A DNA stretch of 41,168 nt from Lentisphaerota bacterium (GTDB lineage: Bacteria; Verrucomicrobiota; Lentisphaeria; Victivallales; Victivallaceae): assembly GCA_015061525.1 (NCBI GenBank), contig SUWK01000011.1, positions 8,970 through 50,137 of the forward strand. Direction: 5' to 3'. The notes beneath the pieces were generated by a model. That model was not told where the DNA came from. It searched no databases and worked only from the letters and a program-made list of their open reading frames with translations. Both the position numbers and the translations under genes were made by a program. Of the stretch, positions 33,582 through 41,168 are shown in pieces. Each line of letters opens with the position of its first letter. The stretch's first letter is position 1.

Positions 33582-34235
33582 ATGTTCAAAAAATTCACTG
33601 CCTTTTTCGCCGCAGCTCTGCTGATCACCGCAGCCGGATGTCATTCTATTTCCGTCGACGAAGATCTTTCATCTCCGGTTCCTGAAGCCAGTGCCGATCC
33701 CGGACGCGGTTTCAATGCCAATGGAGGAAACGGCTACGGAGTGGATCCGGTCAACCCCGGCGGCATCGGTTCCCTTGGCGGGAACGGAAACGGTCAGGGT
33801 TCCAATTGGGTTGACCCCGGTCAGCTTGACAACACCAAAGCCGGTGCCGATGCTGACGGCTGGATCCCCGTTGATCCGGAAAACCGCCTCGGAATGCCGA
33901 TCATCTACTTCGCTTACGACTCTGATGAACTGGTTCCCAGCGAAACAGCCAATCTGGACAAGATCGCTGCTTATCTGCAGAAGAATCCCTCCCTCGGTCT
34001 GGTCATCGAAGGTCACTGCGACAGCCGCGGAACCGATGAGTACAACCGGGCTTTGGGTGAACGCCGTGCAAACGCAATCCGTGCCTACCTCGCCGGCAAA
34101 GGTGTAGCCGATGCCAATATGAAAACGGTCAGCTTCGGAAAAGACAAACCGGCTGTCGACGGTTCCGGTGAAAGCATCTGGCGCCAAAACCGCCGTGGTG
34201 TGCCGGTTCCCATGCAGATCCCCGGCCGTCAGTAA
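33582..34235 (+). CDS. pal: Peptidoglycan-associated lipoprotein (Pal/OmpA family)
   Basis: A 217-residue outer-membrane lipoprotein. AAGGAG precedes the ATG. The signal ends LITAAGC with Cys20 as the lipidation site. A Gly/Asn/Pro-rich linker (GFNANGGNGYGVDPVNPGG) spans ~residues 40-95. The OmpA-like domain follows: IIYFAYDSDELVPSE, VIEGHCDSRGTDEYNRALGERRANAIRAYL and ESIWRQNRRGV, with the Asp and Arg that hold diaminopimelate. It anchors the outer membrane to peptidoglycan. No tol genes are next to it, which is unusual for pal, so the gene name is by domain layout only. Confidence 0.85.
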   Translation: MFKKFTAFFAAALLITAAGCHSISVDEDLSSPVPEASADPGRGFNANGGNGYGVDPVNPGGIGSLGGNGNGQGSNWVDPGQLDNTKAGADADGWIPVDPENRLGMPIIYFAYDSDELVPSETANLDKIAAYLQKNPSLGLVIEGHCDSRGTDEYNRALGERRANAIRAYLAGKGVADANMKTVSFGKDKPAVDGSGESIWRQNRRGVPVPMQIPGRQ

Positions 34236-34286
34236 AAAAATTCCACCTGACGTTTTTCCGACAATTTAACAGAGAAATATACTGCT

Positions 34287-35471
34287 ATGAGCAAGATAAA
34301 GTCAATACATGTTTTTACTTCCGAATCGGTTTCAGAGGGACATCCGGATAAAGTTTGTGACCGGATATCCGATGCGATACTTGATGCCTGTCTGATGCAG
34401 GATCCCGCCAGCCGGGTGGCGTGTGAATCACTGACCACGACCAATTTGATTGTCATTTCCGGTGAGATCACCACCAATGCCAAAGTCAACTGGCAGCAGA
34501 TTGCGTTGGATGCCGTGCGCGACATCGGTTACGATAAGCCGGGTATCGGCTTTTCTGCCGAAGATGCCAAAGTCATGGTTTGCATCCACCAACAGTCAGC
34601 CGATATCAGCATGGGTGTCAGCCGTGCCGATCAGGGAGCCGGTGATCAGGGTATGATGTTCGGCTATGCCAGCGATGAAACCCCGGAACTGATGCCAGCC
34701 ACGATCATCTACGCACACAAGATCGTGGAAGAATTTGCCAGATTGCGCAAAAGCGACCCGGCAATCGCCAAAATGCTCCGTCCGGATGCTAAAAGTCAGG
34801 TTTCCATCCGTTATGAAAACGGTAAACCTGCCGCAGTGGAATCCATCGTGGTTTCCCACCAGCACGCTCCGGAAATGGAGAAAAGTTTTTTGGAAGATCT
34901 CGTCAAAAAGGTCGTCAAAAAAGTCATTCCTGCGGAGTTGCTCAATGACGACATCACCTATTTCGTCAATCCTACCGGACGTTTTGAGATCGGCGGCCCC
35001 AACGGCGACACCGGTCTGACCGGCAGAAAAATCATCGTCGATACCTATGGTGGAGTCGGTTCACACGGCGGCGGAGCTTTCTCCGGCAAAGACCCCTCAA
35101 AGGTCGACCGTTCAGCGGCATATTTCTGCCGTTACATCGCAAAAAATCTCGTTGCTGCCGGTCTGGCAAAAAAATGCGAGATCCAGGTTGCATATGCCAT
35201 CGGTGTGGCCCAGCCGTTGAGTATCAATGTGGATACCTACGGAACCGGCAAACTTGCCAATGATGCCGATCTGGAGAAAGTCGTCCGTAAAGTTTTTGAT
35301 TTACGTCCGGCAAAGATCGTGGAAACCCTCGGTCTGAAATATCCCGGTAATGGCTGGTGCTATGCCGATACAGCGGCATACGGTCACTTTGGCAGAGATA
35401 TTTTCCCATGGGAAAAATGTGATATGACCACGCAGCTGCAAGCTGCCGCTGCGGAATTCAAATCGCTGTGA
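34287..35471 (+). CDS. metK: S-adenosylmethionine synthetase
   Basis: A 394-residue enzyme that makes SAM from methionine and ATP. Signatures are complete: [24 protein letters not shown] at the N terminus, [12 protein letters not shown] with the methionine/ATP site, [19 protein letters not shown] with the phosphate-binding P-loop-like segment, and [13 protein letters not shown] near the end. The length is standard. A weak CAGAGA precedes the ATG. The 51-nt leader is too short for a SAM riboswitch. It is the first gene of metK-adenosine kinase-ahcY. Confidence 0.97.
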   Translation: MSKIKSIHVFTSESVSEGHPDKVCDRISDAILDACLMQDPASRVACESLTTTNLIVISGEITTNAKVNWQQIALDAVRDIGYDKPGIGFSAEDAKVMVCIHQQSADISMGVSRADQGAGDQGMMFGYASDETPELMPATIIYAHKIVEEFARLRKSDPAIAKMLRPDAKSQVSIRYENGKPAAVESIVVSHQHAPEMEKSFLEDLVKKVVKKVIPAELLNDDITYFVNPTGRFEIGGPNGDTGLTGRKIIVDTYGGVGSHGGGAFSGKDPSKVDRSAAYFCRYIAKNLVAAGLAKKCEIQVAYAIGVAQPLSINVDTYGTGKLANDADLEKVVRKVFDLRPAKIVETLGLKYPGNGWCYADTAAYGHFGRDIFPWEKCDMTTQLQAAAAEFKSL

Positions 35472-35475
35472 AATC

Positions 35476-36468
35476 ATGGATTTTCAACTGCTGGGAACCG
35501 GTTCACCGCTGGTGGATTACTCTCTGCCGGTAACGGAAACATTTTTGGAAAAATTTGTTCCCAGCGGCAAGGGCGGTACCCGCAATATCTCTGAAGCGGA
35601 CAAATCCGCGATATTGCAGACATTCAACGGCACTGTACTCCGCACCCCCGGGGGCAGTGCCGCTAATACTGTTCGCACTTTTGCCGCGCTCGGCGGAAGA
35701 GCTGCTCTTTTCGGAAAAACCGGTAAAGATCAGGATGCGGATTTTTTTACCTCTGCTCTCCGCGATAACAATGTGGATGACACTCTCATCTGCCGGAGCG
35801 AAACTGATCCCACCGGTTTCTGTTTGAGTCTGATCACCCCGGATGCCGAAAGAACCATGCTCTCAAATCTGGGAGCGTCACTGTGCATCACCGATGATGA
35901 CCTTGCCGGAATCGACTTTTCAAAATTTGATTATCTGCTCCTTGAAGGGTATCTGATTCTGGAACCATGGGTGGATAAACTGCTCGCGTCTGCCGATGCT
36001 TCCGGCTGCAAAATCGCACTTGATCTCAATAATTTTGAGCTGGTAACGCGGGCAAAAACGCGTTTTACTGAAATAATTTCCCAATACGTTTCACTGCTCT
36101 TTGGCAACGGGCAGGAAATTTCCGCTCTGCTGGGGTGTTCAGACAGGACACAGCAAATCTCTTCTCTGCGGCAGCTGGTGAAAGAAACTGTTTTCAAACT
36201 CGGAAGCAAAGGCGCATTGATCGTACTGCCCGATGAGTTGATTACAGTTGATGCCTGTAAAATCGCTCCGGTCACAGATACGACCGGAGCAGGAGATTTT
36301 TTTGCCGCCGGATTCTTCTATGGCATGAGCCGTCATTGCCCCCCTGCCCTCTGCGGTAAACTCGGAGCAATATGTGCCTCTCATATCATCGCGGAAACCG
36401 GAACCATTTTAACTGAACAAAGTTTGCAATCAATGATCAAATGTATAAATAATGAGGTACAAAAGTGA
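35476..36468 (+). CDS. PfkB-family adenosine kinase-like protein
   Basis: A 330-residue ribokinase-fold sugar kinase. [16 protein letters not shown] is the N-terminal PfkB signature and [16 protein letters not shown] is the C-terminal one, with Asp as catalytic base and the GAGD anion hole. It lies 4 nt after metK and overlaps ahcY by 4 bases, so adenosine is the expected substrate: ahcY releases adenosine, and its removal as AMP keeps that reversible reaction moving toward homocysteine. The assignment rests on context; ribokinase-type substrates are not excluded by sequence alone. Confidence 0.85.
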   Translation: MDFQLLGTGSPLVDYSLPVTETFLEKFVPSGKGGTRNISEADKSAILQTFNGTVLRTPGGSAANTVRTFAALGGRAALFGKTGKDQDADFFTSALRDNNVDDTLICRSETDPTGFCLSLITPDAERTMLSNLGASLCITDDDLAGIDFSKFDYLLLEGYLILEPWVDKLLASADASGCKIALDLNNFELVTRAKTRFTEIISQYVSLLFGNGQEISALLGCSDRTQQISSLRQLVKETVFKLGSKGALIVLPDELITVDACKIAPVTDTTGAGDFFAAGFFYGMSRHCPPALCGKLGAICASHIIAETGTILTEQSLQSMIKCINNEVQK

Positions 36469-37871
36469 ATTACAAAGTGAAAGATATCTCCCTTGCCGAT
36501 TTCGGCAGAAAAGAAATTGCCATCGCTGAACACGAAATGCCCGGTCTGATGGCCACCAGAAAAAAGTACGGTCCGGCCAAACCGCTTGCCGGAATAAAAA
36601 TATCCGGCAGTCTGCACATGACGATCCAGACCGCAGTTCTCATTGAAACCCTCGTTGAACTCGGTGCCGATGTCCGCTGGGCAAGCTGCAATATCTTCTC
36701 AACTCAAGATCATGCCGCTGCCGCCATCGCAGCTGCAGGAGTGCCGGTTTTCGCCTGGAAAGGTGAAACTCTGGAAGAGTACTGGCAGTGTACACTGGAT
36801 GCCCTCACCTGGGAAGACGGTTCCGGCCCGGATCAGATCGTGGATGATGGCGGCGATGCCACTTTGCTCATCCATCGTGGAGTGGCAGCAGAGAAAAATC
36901 CCGCCATTCTGGATGAACCGACCGATGTTGCTGAACTCAGGATCATCAACGCCCTGCTTAAAAAAGAGCTTGCCACTCATCCCGGACGCTGGAGCAAAAT
37001 TGCCGCCAATATCAAAGGCGTTTCCGAAGAAACCACTACCGGAGTTCACCGTCTGGAGCAGATGACCAAGCGCGGCGAACTGCTTTTCCCCGCAGTCAAT
37101 GTCAATGATTCGGTGACCAAGAGCAAATTTGACAACATCTACGGCTGCCGCCACAGTCTTACCGATGGCATCAAACGGGCATTGGATGTGATGCTTTCCG
37201 GTAAAACCGTGATGATTTGCGGTTACGGCGATGTCGGCAAAGGCTGCGCCGAAGCCATGCGCAACGAGCGCGCCAGAGTGCTGGTCAGTGAAGTCGATCC
37301 GATCTGTGCGTTACAGGCATGTATGGCAGGTTTTCAGGTCTGTACCGTGGAGGACGCTCTGCCGCAGGCCGATGTCTATGTCACCTGCACCGGCAACTGC
37401 CATATCATCACTATTGACCAGATGGCGAATATGAAAGATCAGGCAATCGTCTGCAACATCGGACACTTTGATAACGAAATCGAAGTCGCGCAGCTGGAAA
37501 ACTATCCCGGTATCAAAAAAACTGTCATCAAAGACAGCTCCTGCCCGGTTTCAGCTTACACCTTCCCCGATGGTCATACCATATATCTGCTCGCAGAAGG
37601 ACGTCTGGTCAACCTCGGCTGTGCCACCGGACACCCGTCATTTGTCATGTCCAACAGTTTCACCAATCAGGTTCTCGCGCAAATCGACATCGCCCGCAAT
37701 CCGGAACGTGCCGCCGGAGTTTATCTGATCGACAAGAAACTTGATGAGGAAGTTGCCAGACTGCATCTGGATAAACTTGGTGCAAAACTGACCACACTCA
37801 CCCGGGAACAGGCAGATTATATCGGTGTCAATATTGACGGGCCATTCAAAAACGAAACCTACCGTTACTGA
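36465..37871 (+). CDS. ahcY: S-adenosylhomocysteinase
   Basis: A 468-residue NAD-dependent enzyme that splits S-adenosylhomocysteine into adenosine and homocysteine. It has [47 protein letters not shown], the Rossmann motif [16 protein letters not shown], and the hallmark end PFKNETYRY. The start is GTG at 36465, overlapping the kinase stop as GTGA, with GAGGT 7 nt upstream. The overlap implies translational coupling. The gene is followed by a strong terminator. Confidence 0.97.
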   Translation: MNYKVKDISLADFGRKEIAIAEHEMPGLMATRKKYGPAKPLAGIKISGSLHMTIQTAVLIETLVELGADVRWASCNIFSTQDHAAAAIAAAGVPVFAWKGETLEEYWQCTLDALTWEDGSGPDQIVDDGGDATLLIHRGVAAEKNPAILDEPTDVAELRIINALLKKELATHPGRWSKIAANIKGVSEETTTGVHRLEQMTKRGELLFPAVNVNDSVTKSKFDNIYGCRHSLTDGIKRALDVMLSGKTVMICGYGDVGKGCAEAMRNERARVLVSEVDPICALQACMAGFQVCTVEDALPQADVYVTCTGNCHIITIDQMANMKDQAIVCNIGHFDNEIEVAQLENYPGIKKTVIKDSSCPVSAYTFPDGHTIYLLAEGRLVNLGCATGHPSFVMSNSFTNQVLAQIDIARNPERAAGVYLIDKKLDEEVARLHLDKLGAKLTTLTREQADYIGVNIDGPFKNETYRY

Positions 37872-37890
37872 TTGATATTATTAAAGTTGC

Positions 37891-37930
37891 AACGGCAGAA
37901 GAAACAGGATTTCTTCTGCCGTTTACTTTT
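37891..37930 (+). terminator. Rho-independent terminator after ahcY
   Basis: A perfect 14-bp stem, AACGGCAGAAGAAA (37891-37904) with its complement at 37910-37923, closes on a 5-nt loop CAGGA and is followed by TACTTTT. The T tract is interrupted but the stem is very strong. Confidence 0.75.
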
Positions 37931-37967
37931 AACATGCCATTTTGTTCACTTTGATAACAAATGTTGC

Positions 37968-37995
37968 TTGCATTTTCATCAAATACAACTATATT
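37968..37995 (+). promoter_or_regulatory. Candidate promoter of the CE15/oxidoreductase pair
   Basis: TTGCAT (37968-37973), a 16-bp spacer and TATATT (37990-37995) lie 26 nt before the ATG at 38021. The same -35/-10 hexamers are seen at 24793. Confidence 0.55.
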
Positions 37996-38020
37996 ATAGA
38001 AAATATCAGGAGATTTTACT

Positions 38021-39274
38021 ATGAAAACCAAGGCTTTTCCGGAAGCGAATCTGCCGCCGGATATTCAGGCTAAAGCTGACCGGATGAATCTTGATGAATC
38101 CGCAGTACCGCCTTATACTCCGTTGGACATAACCATTCTGCCGGAAATGAGTGCAGCGGAAAAAGACCGCAATGCTTTAACGGTTCTGCAAACGTTTGCA
38201 GAAAAATTTTATGGAGAAATTCCACCGCGCTGCCAAAAAATCGAGTTTATCCAGACGGCTTCCGGCAAGGCGTTCAACGGCTGTGCTGTACGCCGGGAGT
38301 TTGATATCGTCTGTACTAATAACGGTGTTTCGCGCACACTTCACTTGCTGCTGTATACGCCGGCAAATGCCGTCAAAAAAGTTCCCTGCTTTCTGGGGTT
38401 GAACTTCATGGGCAACACCACCGTTTCCAATGATCCGGAAGTTACTTTTTATCCGATCAATCCCTATCCTGACCCATCACCGTGGCGGAATGACAACCGC
38501 GCACGTACTCCGGAAGAAAAACGGGGAGTCAAAGCGTACCGCTGGGAGTTTGAAAAAGTCCTCAAACGCGGTTTCGCTTCTGCAACCCTCTGCTTGGGCG
38601 ATGCCCAAACTGACCATCCGACAGCTTACAAAGACGGGATAATGCCGCTCTTTTACAGTGAAGATCAGCATAATTCTCCGGAGCGGAAATCCGCTGCCAT
38701 CAGCGCATGGGCGTGGGGATTGATGCGGGCGGTTGATCTTTTGGAATCGCTGGACTTCATCGACCGGAATAAAATCATCGTCCACGGTCTTTCCCGTCTG
38801 GGTAAAGCAGCGATCTGGGCTGGAGCCAATGACCGGCGCATCGCCATGACAGTATCATTCTGTTCCGGAACTGCCGGAGCAAAAATGAGCCGCCGTTACT
38901 TCGGGGAAAACATGGAATGGCTGGATAACTGGCACAAAGACTGGTTTGTTCCGGGATTTGAAAAATATATCGGCAACGATACGCAAATGCCCTTTGATCA
39001 GCAGCAGCTTATGGCGGTGATCGCCCCGCGCAAACTGTATGTTGCCAGTGCGGTAAACGATCTTTACGCTGACCCGCAGGGGGAATTTCTCGCGACCCGC
39101 GCTGCATCGGCAGCCTGGGGTAAAGATGGTATCGCTCAAGATGTACTCCGGCCGGTTCCCGGAAACGGCATCGGTAACGAGGCTGTGCGTTACTTCATAC
39201 GCAACGGAGAACATGATTGTCTGCCGGAAAACTGGGATGATCTGCTGGATTTTGCAGCCAAACACTTTTTATAA
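38021..39274 (+). CDS. CE15 glucuronoyl esterase-like alpha/beta hydrolase (cytoplasmic)
   Basis: A 417-residue alpha/beta hydrolase with AGGAGA upstream. GLSRLGKAAIWAG matches the CE15 nucleophile elbow GCSRxGKGA, with Ser as nucleophile and Arg completing the oxyanion hole, but Leu replaces the usual Cys. Catalytic His is likely in NGEHDCLPENWDD near the C terminus. PCFLGLNFMGNTT and AWAWGLMRAVDLLE are also CE15-like. Family members cleave esters of glucuronate methyl or lignin groups and are normally secreted; this one has no signal peptide, so it may act on imported uronic-acid esters. It is followed by an oxidoreductase in the same operon. Confidence 0.8.
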   Translation: MKTKAFPEANLPPDIQAKADRMNLDESAVPPYTPLDITILPEMSAAEKDRNALTVLQTFAEKFYGEIPPRCQKIEFIQTASGKAFNGCAVRREFDIVCTNNGVSRTLHLLLYTPANAVKKVPCFLGLNFMGNTTVSNDPEVTFYPINPYPDPSPWRNDNRARTPEEKRGVKAYRWEFEKVLKRGFASATLCLGDAQTDHPTAYKDGIMPLFYSEDQHNSPERKSAAISAWAWGLMRAVDLLESLDFIDRNKIIVHGLSRLGKAAIWAGANDRRIAMTVSFCSGTAGAKMSRRYFGENMEWLDNWHKDWFVPGFEKYIGNDTQMPFDQQQLMAVIAPRKLYVASAVNDLYADPQGEFLATRAASAAWGKDGIAQDVLRPVPGNGIGNEAVRYFIRNGEHDCLPENWDDLLDFAAKHFL

Positions 39275-39312
39275 AATTATTTATGCCCTGACAAATTAAA
39301 GGAAAAAGAATC

Positions 39313-40530
39313 ATGGACAAAAAAATCAAACTGGCTATCATCGGTACCGGTTCCCGCGGAGTGTTGTGTTTCGGCAAGATCCTCTCGCAAAGAGAAGATG
39401 TGGAAATTGCAGCATTGTGCGATACCAACCCCGTCCGTGCCAAACACGCAGCTGAATTGCTGAAAGTCACCGACGTTCCCCGCTTTGACTCCATTGATGA
39501 TATGGCAAAATCCGGGATCGAACTGGATGGTGTGATCATCACCACTCCGGATTACACCCACTGTGAAATGTCCAAAAAGGCGATGCTGAACAACTGGAAT
39601 GTTCTGGTCGACAAACCGCTTGCCACCAATGTAAAAGACTGCAAAGAACTCATCGCTCTGGCCGATGAACGCAAACTTACGCTGATGATCGGTTTCAATC
39701 TCCGCCACCATGCCGTTCTCATGCAGCTCAAAGAATTTATCAAAAATGGCGAACTCGGCAGAGTTTTTCTCGCCGAGAACCGCGAGTTCTACGACGGCGG
39801 CAGAACATATATGTCACGATGGAACCGTCTCTGCGCCAACACCGGCAGTTTGTGGATACACAAAGGCAGTCACGACTTTGATATTTTCAACTGGCTGCTG
39901 GATTTCCCCAAAATCAAACGGGTGTCCGCCTTTGCCGCAGTCAATGTACTTGATGCCGATCATCTTCCCTTTGAAAAACGTCCCGGCGTGGAACCCGGTC
40001 CGCGCTGCACGGTCTGCGCTTATAAAGATGAGTGCAAAGACTGTTTCAAAATCAGCGATGCAGAAAAACTCCTCTGGCAGGAAGATTCGATCGCCGTTGA
40101 CGGCTATATGAAAGACCGCTGCATGTATCTGTCTGATAAAGATGTTCACGACAATGGTATCGCAATGGTAGAGTATGAAAACGGAATCAAAGTCAGTCAT
40201 CTTGAGTGTTTCATCGGCAGCCGCAATGATCGTCTCTACACCATTGCCGGTGACAAAGCCATCGCCGAAGTCAGTTTGAGCAACCGCACCATCACCATCA
40301 CTCCGCGCTGGGGCAAAGGCAAAGCGGTCACTCACACCATCCCCATGGCAGACGGCGGTCACGGCGGAGCCGATCCGGCTCTGGTCACGCAGTTCATAAA
40401 AGTCATCAAAGGCGAAAGTTCCGCCAACTCCACTGCGCGCCACGGCATGCTTGCCAGTGCCATCGGTCAGGCTGCTGAACTCTCACGCCGCGAACACCGC
40501 ATGGTGGATATGAGCGAGCTGTTGGACTGA
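39313..40530 (+). CDS. Gfo/Idh/MocA-family oxidoreductase
   Basis: A 405-residue NAD(P)-dependent sugar oxidoreductase. AAAGGA lies 8 nt before the ATG. The Rossmann start is LAIIGTGSRG, the family EKP-type motif reads DKPLA in VLVDKPLATN, and HKGSHDFDIFNWLLDF holds the catalytic-site His and Asp. A Cys cluster, CTVCAYKDECKDC near residue 235-247, looks like a structural metal site and is found in only some family members. The substrate is unknown; a uronate or other sugar derivative fits the CE15-like neighbour. Confidence 0.88.
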   Translation: MDKKIKLAIIGTGSRGVLCFGKILSQREDVEIAALCDTNPVRAKHAAELLKVTDVPRFDSIDDMAKSGIELDGVIITTPDYTHCEMSKKAMLNNWNVLVDKPLATNVKDCKELIALADERKLTLMIGFNLRHHAVLMQLKEFIKNGELGRVFLAENREFYDGGRTYMSRWNRLCANTGSLWIHKGSHDFDIFNWLLDFPKIKRVSAFAAVNVLDADHLPFEKRPGVEPGPRCTVCAYKDECKDCFKISDAEKLLWQEDSIAVDGYMKDRCMYLSDKDVHDNGIAMVEYENGIKVSHLECFIGSRNDRLYTIAGDKAIAEVSLSNRTITITPRWGKGKAVTHTIPMADGGHGGADPALVTQFIKVIKGESSANSTARHGMLASAIGQAAELSRREHRMVDMSELLD

Positions 40531-40592
40531 CAGCTTTCCGCTGCAAAAAAAGCCGCCGCAAAAAATTCTGCGGTGACAGAGTGTTAATAAAG
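40531..40592. other. Short spacer with a weak hairpin
   Basis: CCGCA...TGCGG pairing is visible but weak, and no gene is seen. It leads directly into the terminator at 40593. Confidence 0.4.
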
Positions 40593-40626
40593 TCCCGGAA
40601 TTATAAAAGGTAGTTCCGGGATTTTT
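40593..40626 (+). terminator. Rho-independent terminator after the oxidoreductase
   Basis: TCCCGGAA (40593-40600) pairs with TTCCGGGA (40614-40621) over a 13-nt loop, followed by five T. Confidence 0.8.
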
Positions 40627-40738
40627 CATAACCTGGTGTTATTGTGTCTGATTGATTGCCACGGTTGAAAGGGATGTATCCAGCAAGTCTGCCGATTTTA
40701 TTGCAGATAATCGTTTCGTGCTGACTTTTAAGATATAG
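40627..40738. other. Non-coding stretch without recognised content
   Basis: No coding frame, RNA gene or clear regulatory site is seen between the terminator and the dispersed repeat. Confidence 0.5.
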
Positions 40739-40764
40739 CTCTGTTCCCAATATAGGTTGACAAC
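40739..40764 (-). repeat. 26-bp dispersed repeat, inverted copy
   Basis: Reverse complement of 14804-14829 with a single mismatch. It lies about 25 nt before the start of the second hairpin-repeat cluster, whereas the other copy is not beside such repeats. Confidence 0.75.
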
Positions 40765-40810
40765 ATATTGCGCACACAAGTTGTGGAGGGTGTTACTCTA
40801 TTGAGTTTTT

Positions 40811-40909
40811 TTGCCAAGCTTTTTTCCAAAAAAGCGTCGATCAAGCCGCGACAGCGGAGCGGCGCGACGGTTCGCTTTCTTTGCCAAGCTTTCTTTCTCG
40901 CGAAAGAAA
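40811..40909 (+). repeat. Composite hairpin repeat, full copy 4
   Basis: Same module order as copy 2: GCTTTTTT-CC-AAAAAAGC (40818-40835), GTCGATCAAG, CCGC-9 nt-GCGG (40846-40862), the GCGACGGTTCGC link, and TTTCTTTC-TCGC-GAAAGAAA (40890-40909). Confidence 0.85.
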
Positions 40910-40941
40910 AACCCCAGTGAAACTTCTTCCACAGGGGTTTT
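40908..40941. other. Hairpin linking two repeat copies
   Basis: AAAACCCC (40908-40915) and GGGGTTTT (40934-40941) pair perfectly over an 18-nt loop, overlapping the end of copy 4 and the start of copy 5. Confidence 0.55.
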
Positions 40942-41038
40942 GCCAAGCTTTTTTCAAAAGCGTCGATCAAGCACGCCCAACGAGGCGTGCGCGACGATCC
41001 GCTTTCTTTGCCAAGCTTTCTTTCTTGCGAAAGAAAGC
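40942..41038 (+). repeat. Composite hairpin repeat, full copy 5 with changed middle stem
   Basis: GCTTTT-TTC-AAAAGC (40947-40961) and GTCGATCAAG are followed by a new middle stem, GCACGCC-CAACGA-GGCGTGC (40971-40990), in place of CCGC/GCGG. The final stem is GCTTTCTTTC-TTGC-GAAAGAAAGC (41015-41038). Pairing is kept although the middle arms share little sequence with the other copies. Confidence 0.85.
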
Positions 41039-41168
41039 GGAGAGGGGCGGGACACTGCGTTTCCCTCCCCTCAAACTCCCCTCCCTCAAGAGCCTTCCCG
41101 TGACTGTTGCGGGTCATTGGGTTCTTCCCTCGGAGGTATGCGCCGCTTACTCTGTGGGGCGACCGCCA
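41039..41168. other. Unassigned right edge
   Basis: A C/T-rich stretch with repeated CCCCTC runs, then ordinary sequence to the window end. No gene, RNA or site could be recognised. It may continue into the repeat cluster or an adjoining element outside the window. Confidence 0.4.

Noticed and set aside
34236-34286. SAM riboswitch in the metK leader
   Set aside because: The leader is only 51 nt and shows no multi-stem structure.
40728-41117. Possible 129-residue minus-strand protein at the right edge
   Set aside because: Made of translated hairpin repeats with no domain and no Shine-Dalgarno.

Overview
This 41 kb window looks like chromosomal DNA of a Lentisphaerota-type bacterium, most likely a gut Victivallales relative. 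That is an inference from gene content: pseudopilins with the [24 protein letters not shown] signature, a tandem pair of DUF4838 proteins, many secreted glycan-active proteins with Sec or lipoprotein signals, Gfo/Idh/MocA and CE15-like enzymes, and a eukaryotic-like branched-chain aminotransferase. There are no rRNA or tRNA genes, no CRISPR array, no phage genes and no complete insertion sequence.

Region 1 (1-14.8 kb) is glycan utilisation. Two cassettes each have a pseudopilin gene about 20 nt ahead of a ~1080-residue secreted glycan-active protein (21-4017 and 7460-11413). Between them lie a cytoplasmic GH20/DUF4838-like protein and a GntR/LacI-hybrid regulator. The second cassette is extended by a tandem DUF4838 paralogue (11476-14733), and the two DUF4838 genes share long stretches of identical DNA.

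Region 2 (14.9-24.8 kb) is a second glycan locus. A divergent AraC-type regulator faces a five-bladed-propeller glycosidase and a GH78-like protein. Then come a free-standing copy of a sialate O-acetylesterase C-terminal module, the full lipoprotein esterase, and two coupled secreted proteins of unknown activity.

Region 3 (24.8-29.7 kb) holds a HAD phosphatase, an EEP-family phosphodiesterase, a cytoplasmic GH20 hexosaminidase, a secreted lectin-like protein, and a translationally coupled pair: a secreted LysM protein with a repetitive LPxG-rich tail and a radical SAM enzyme whose SPASM domain is cut short.

Region 4 (29.65-30.18 kb, again at 40.8-41.04 kb) carries a composite palindromic repeat family. 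The stems stay perfectly paired while their sequence changes between copies. One copy encodes the last residues and the stop codon of hisD.

Region 5 (30.15-37.9 kb) is housekeeping: a minus-strand ilvE-panC-hisD operon, a Pal-like lipoprotein, and a metK-adenosine kinase-ahcY operon that forms most of the SAM cycle. Region 6 (38-40.5 kb) has a CE15-like esterase and a Gfo/Idh/MocA oxidoreductase, followed by a terminator and the second repeat cluster.

The best candidates for undescribed biology are the pseudopilin/glycan-enzyme cassettes, the LysM/radical-SAM pair, and the covarying hairpin repeats that edit gene ends.
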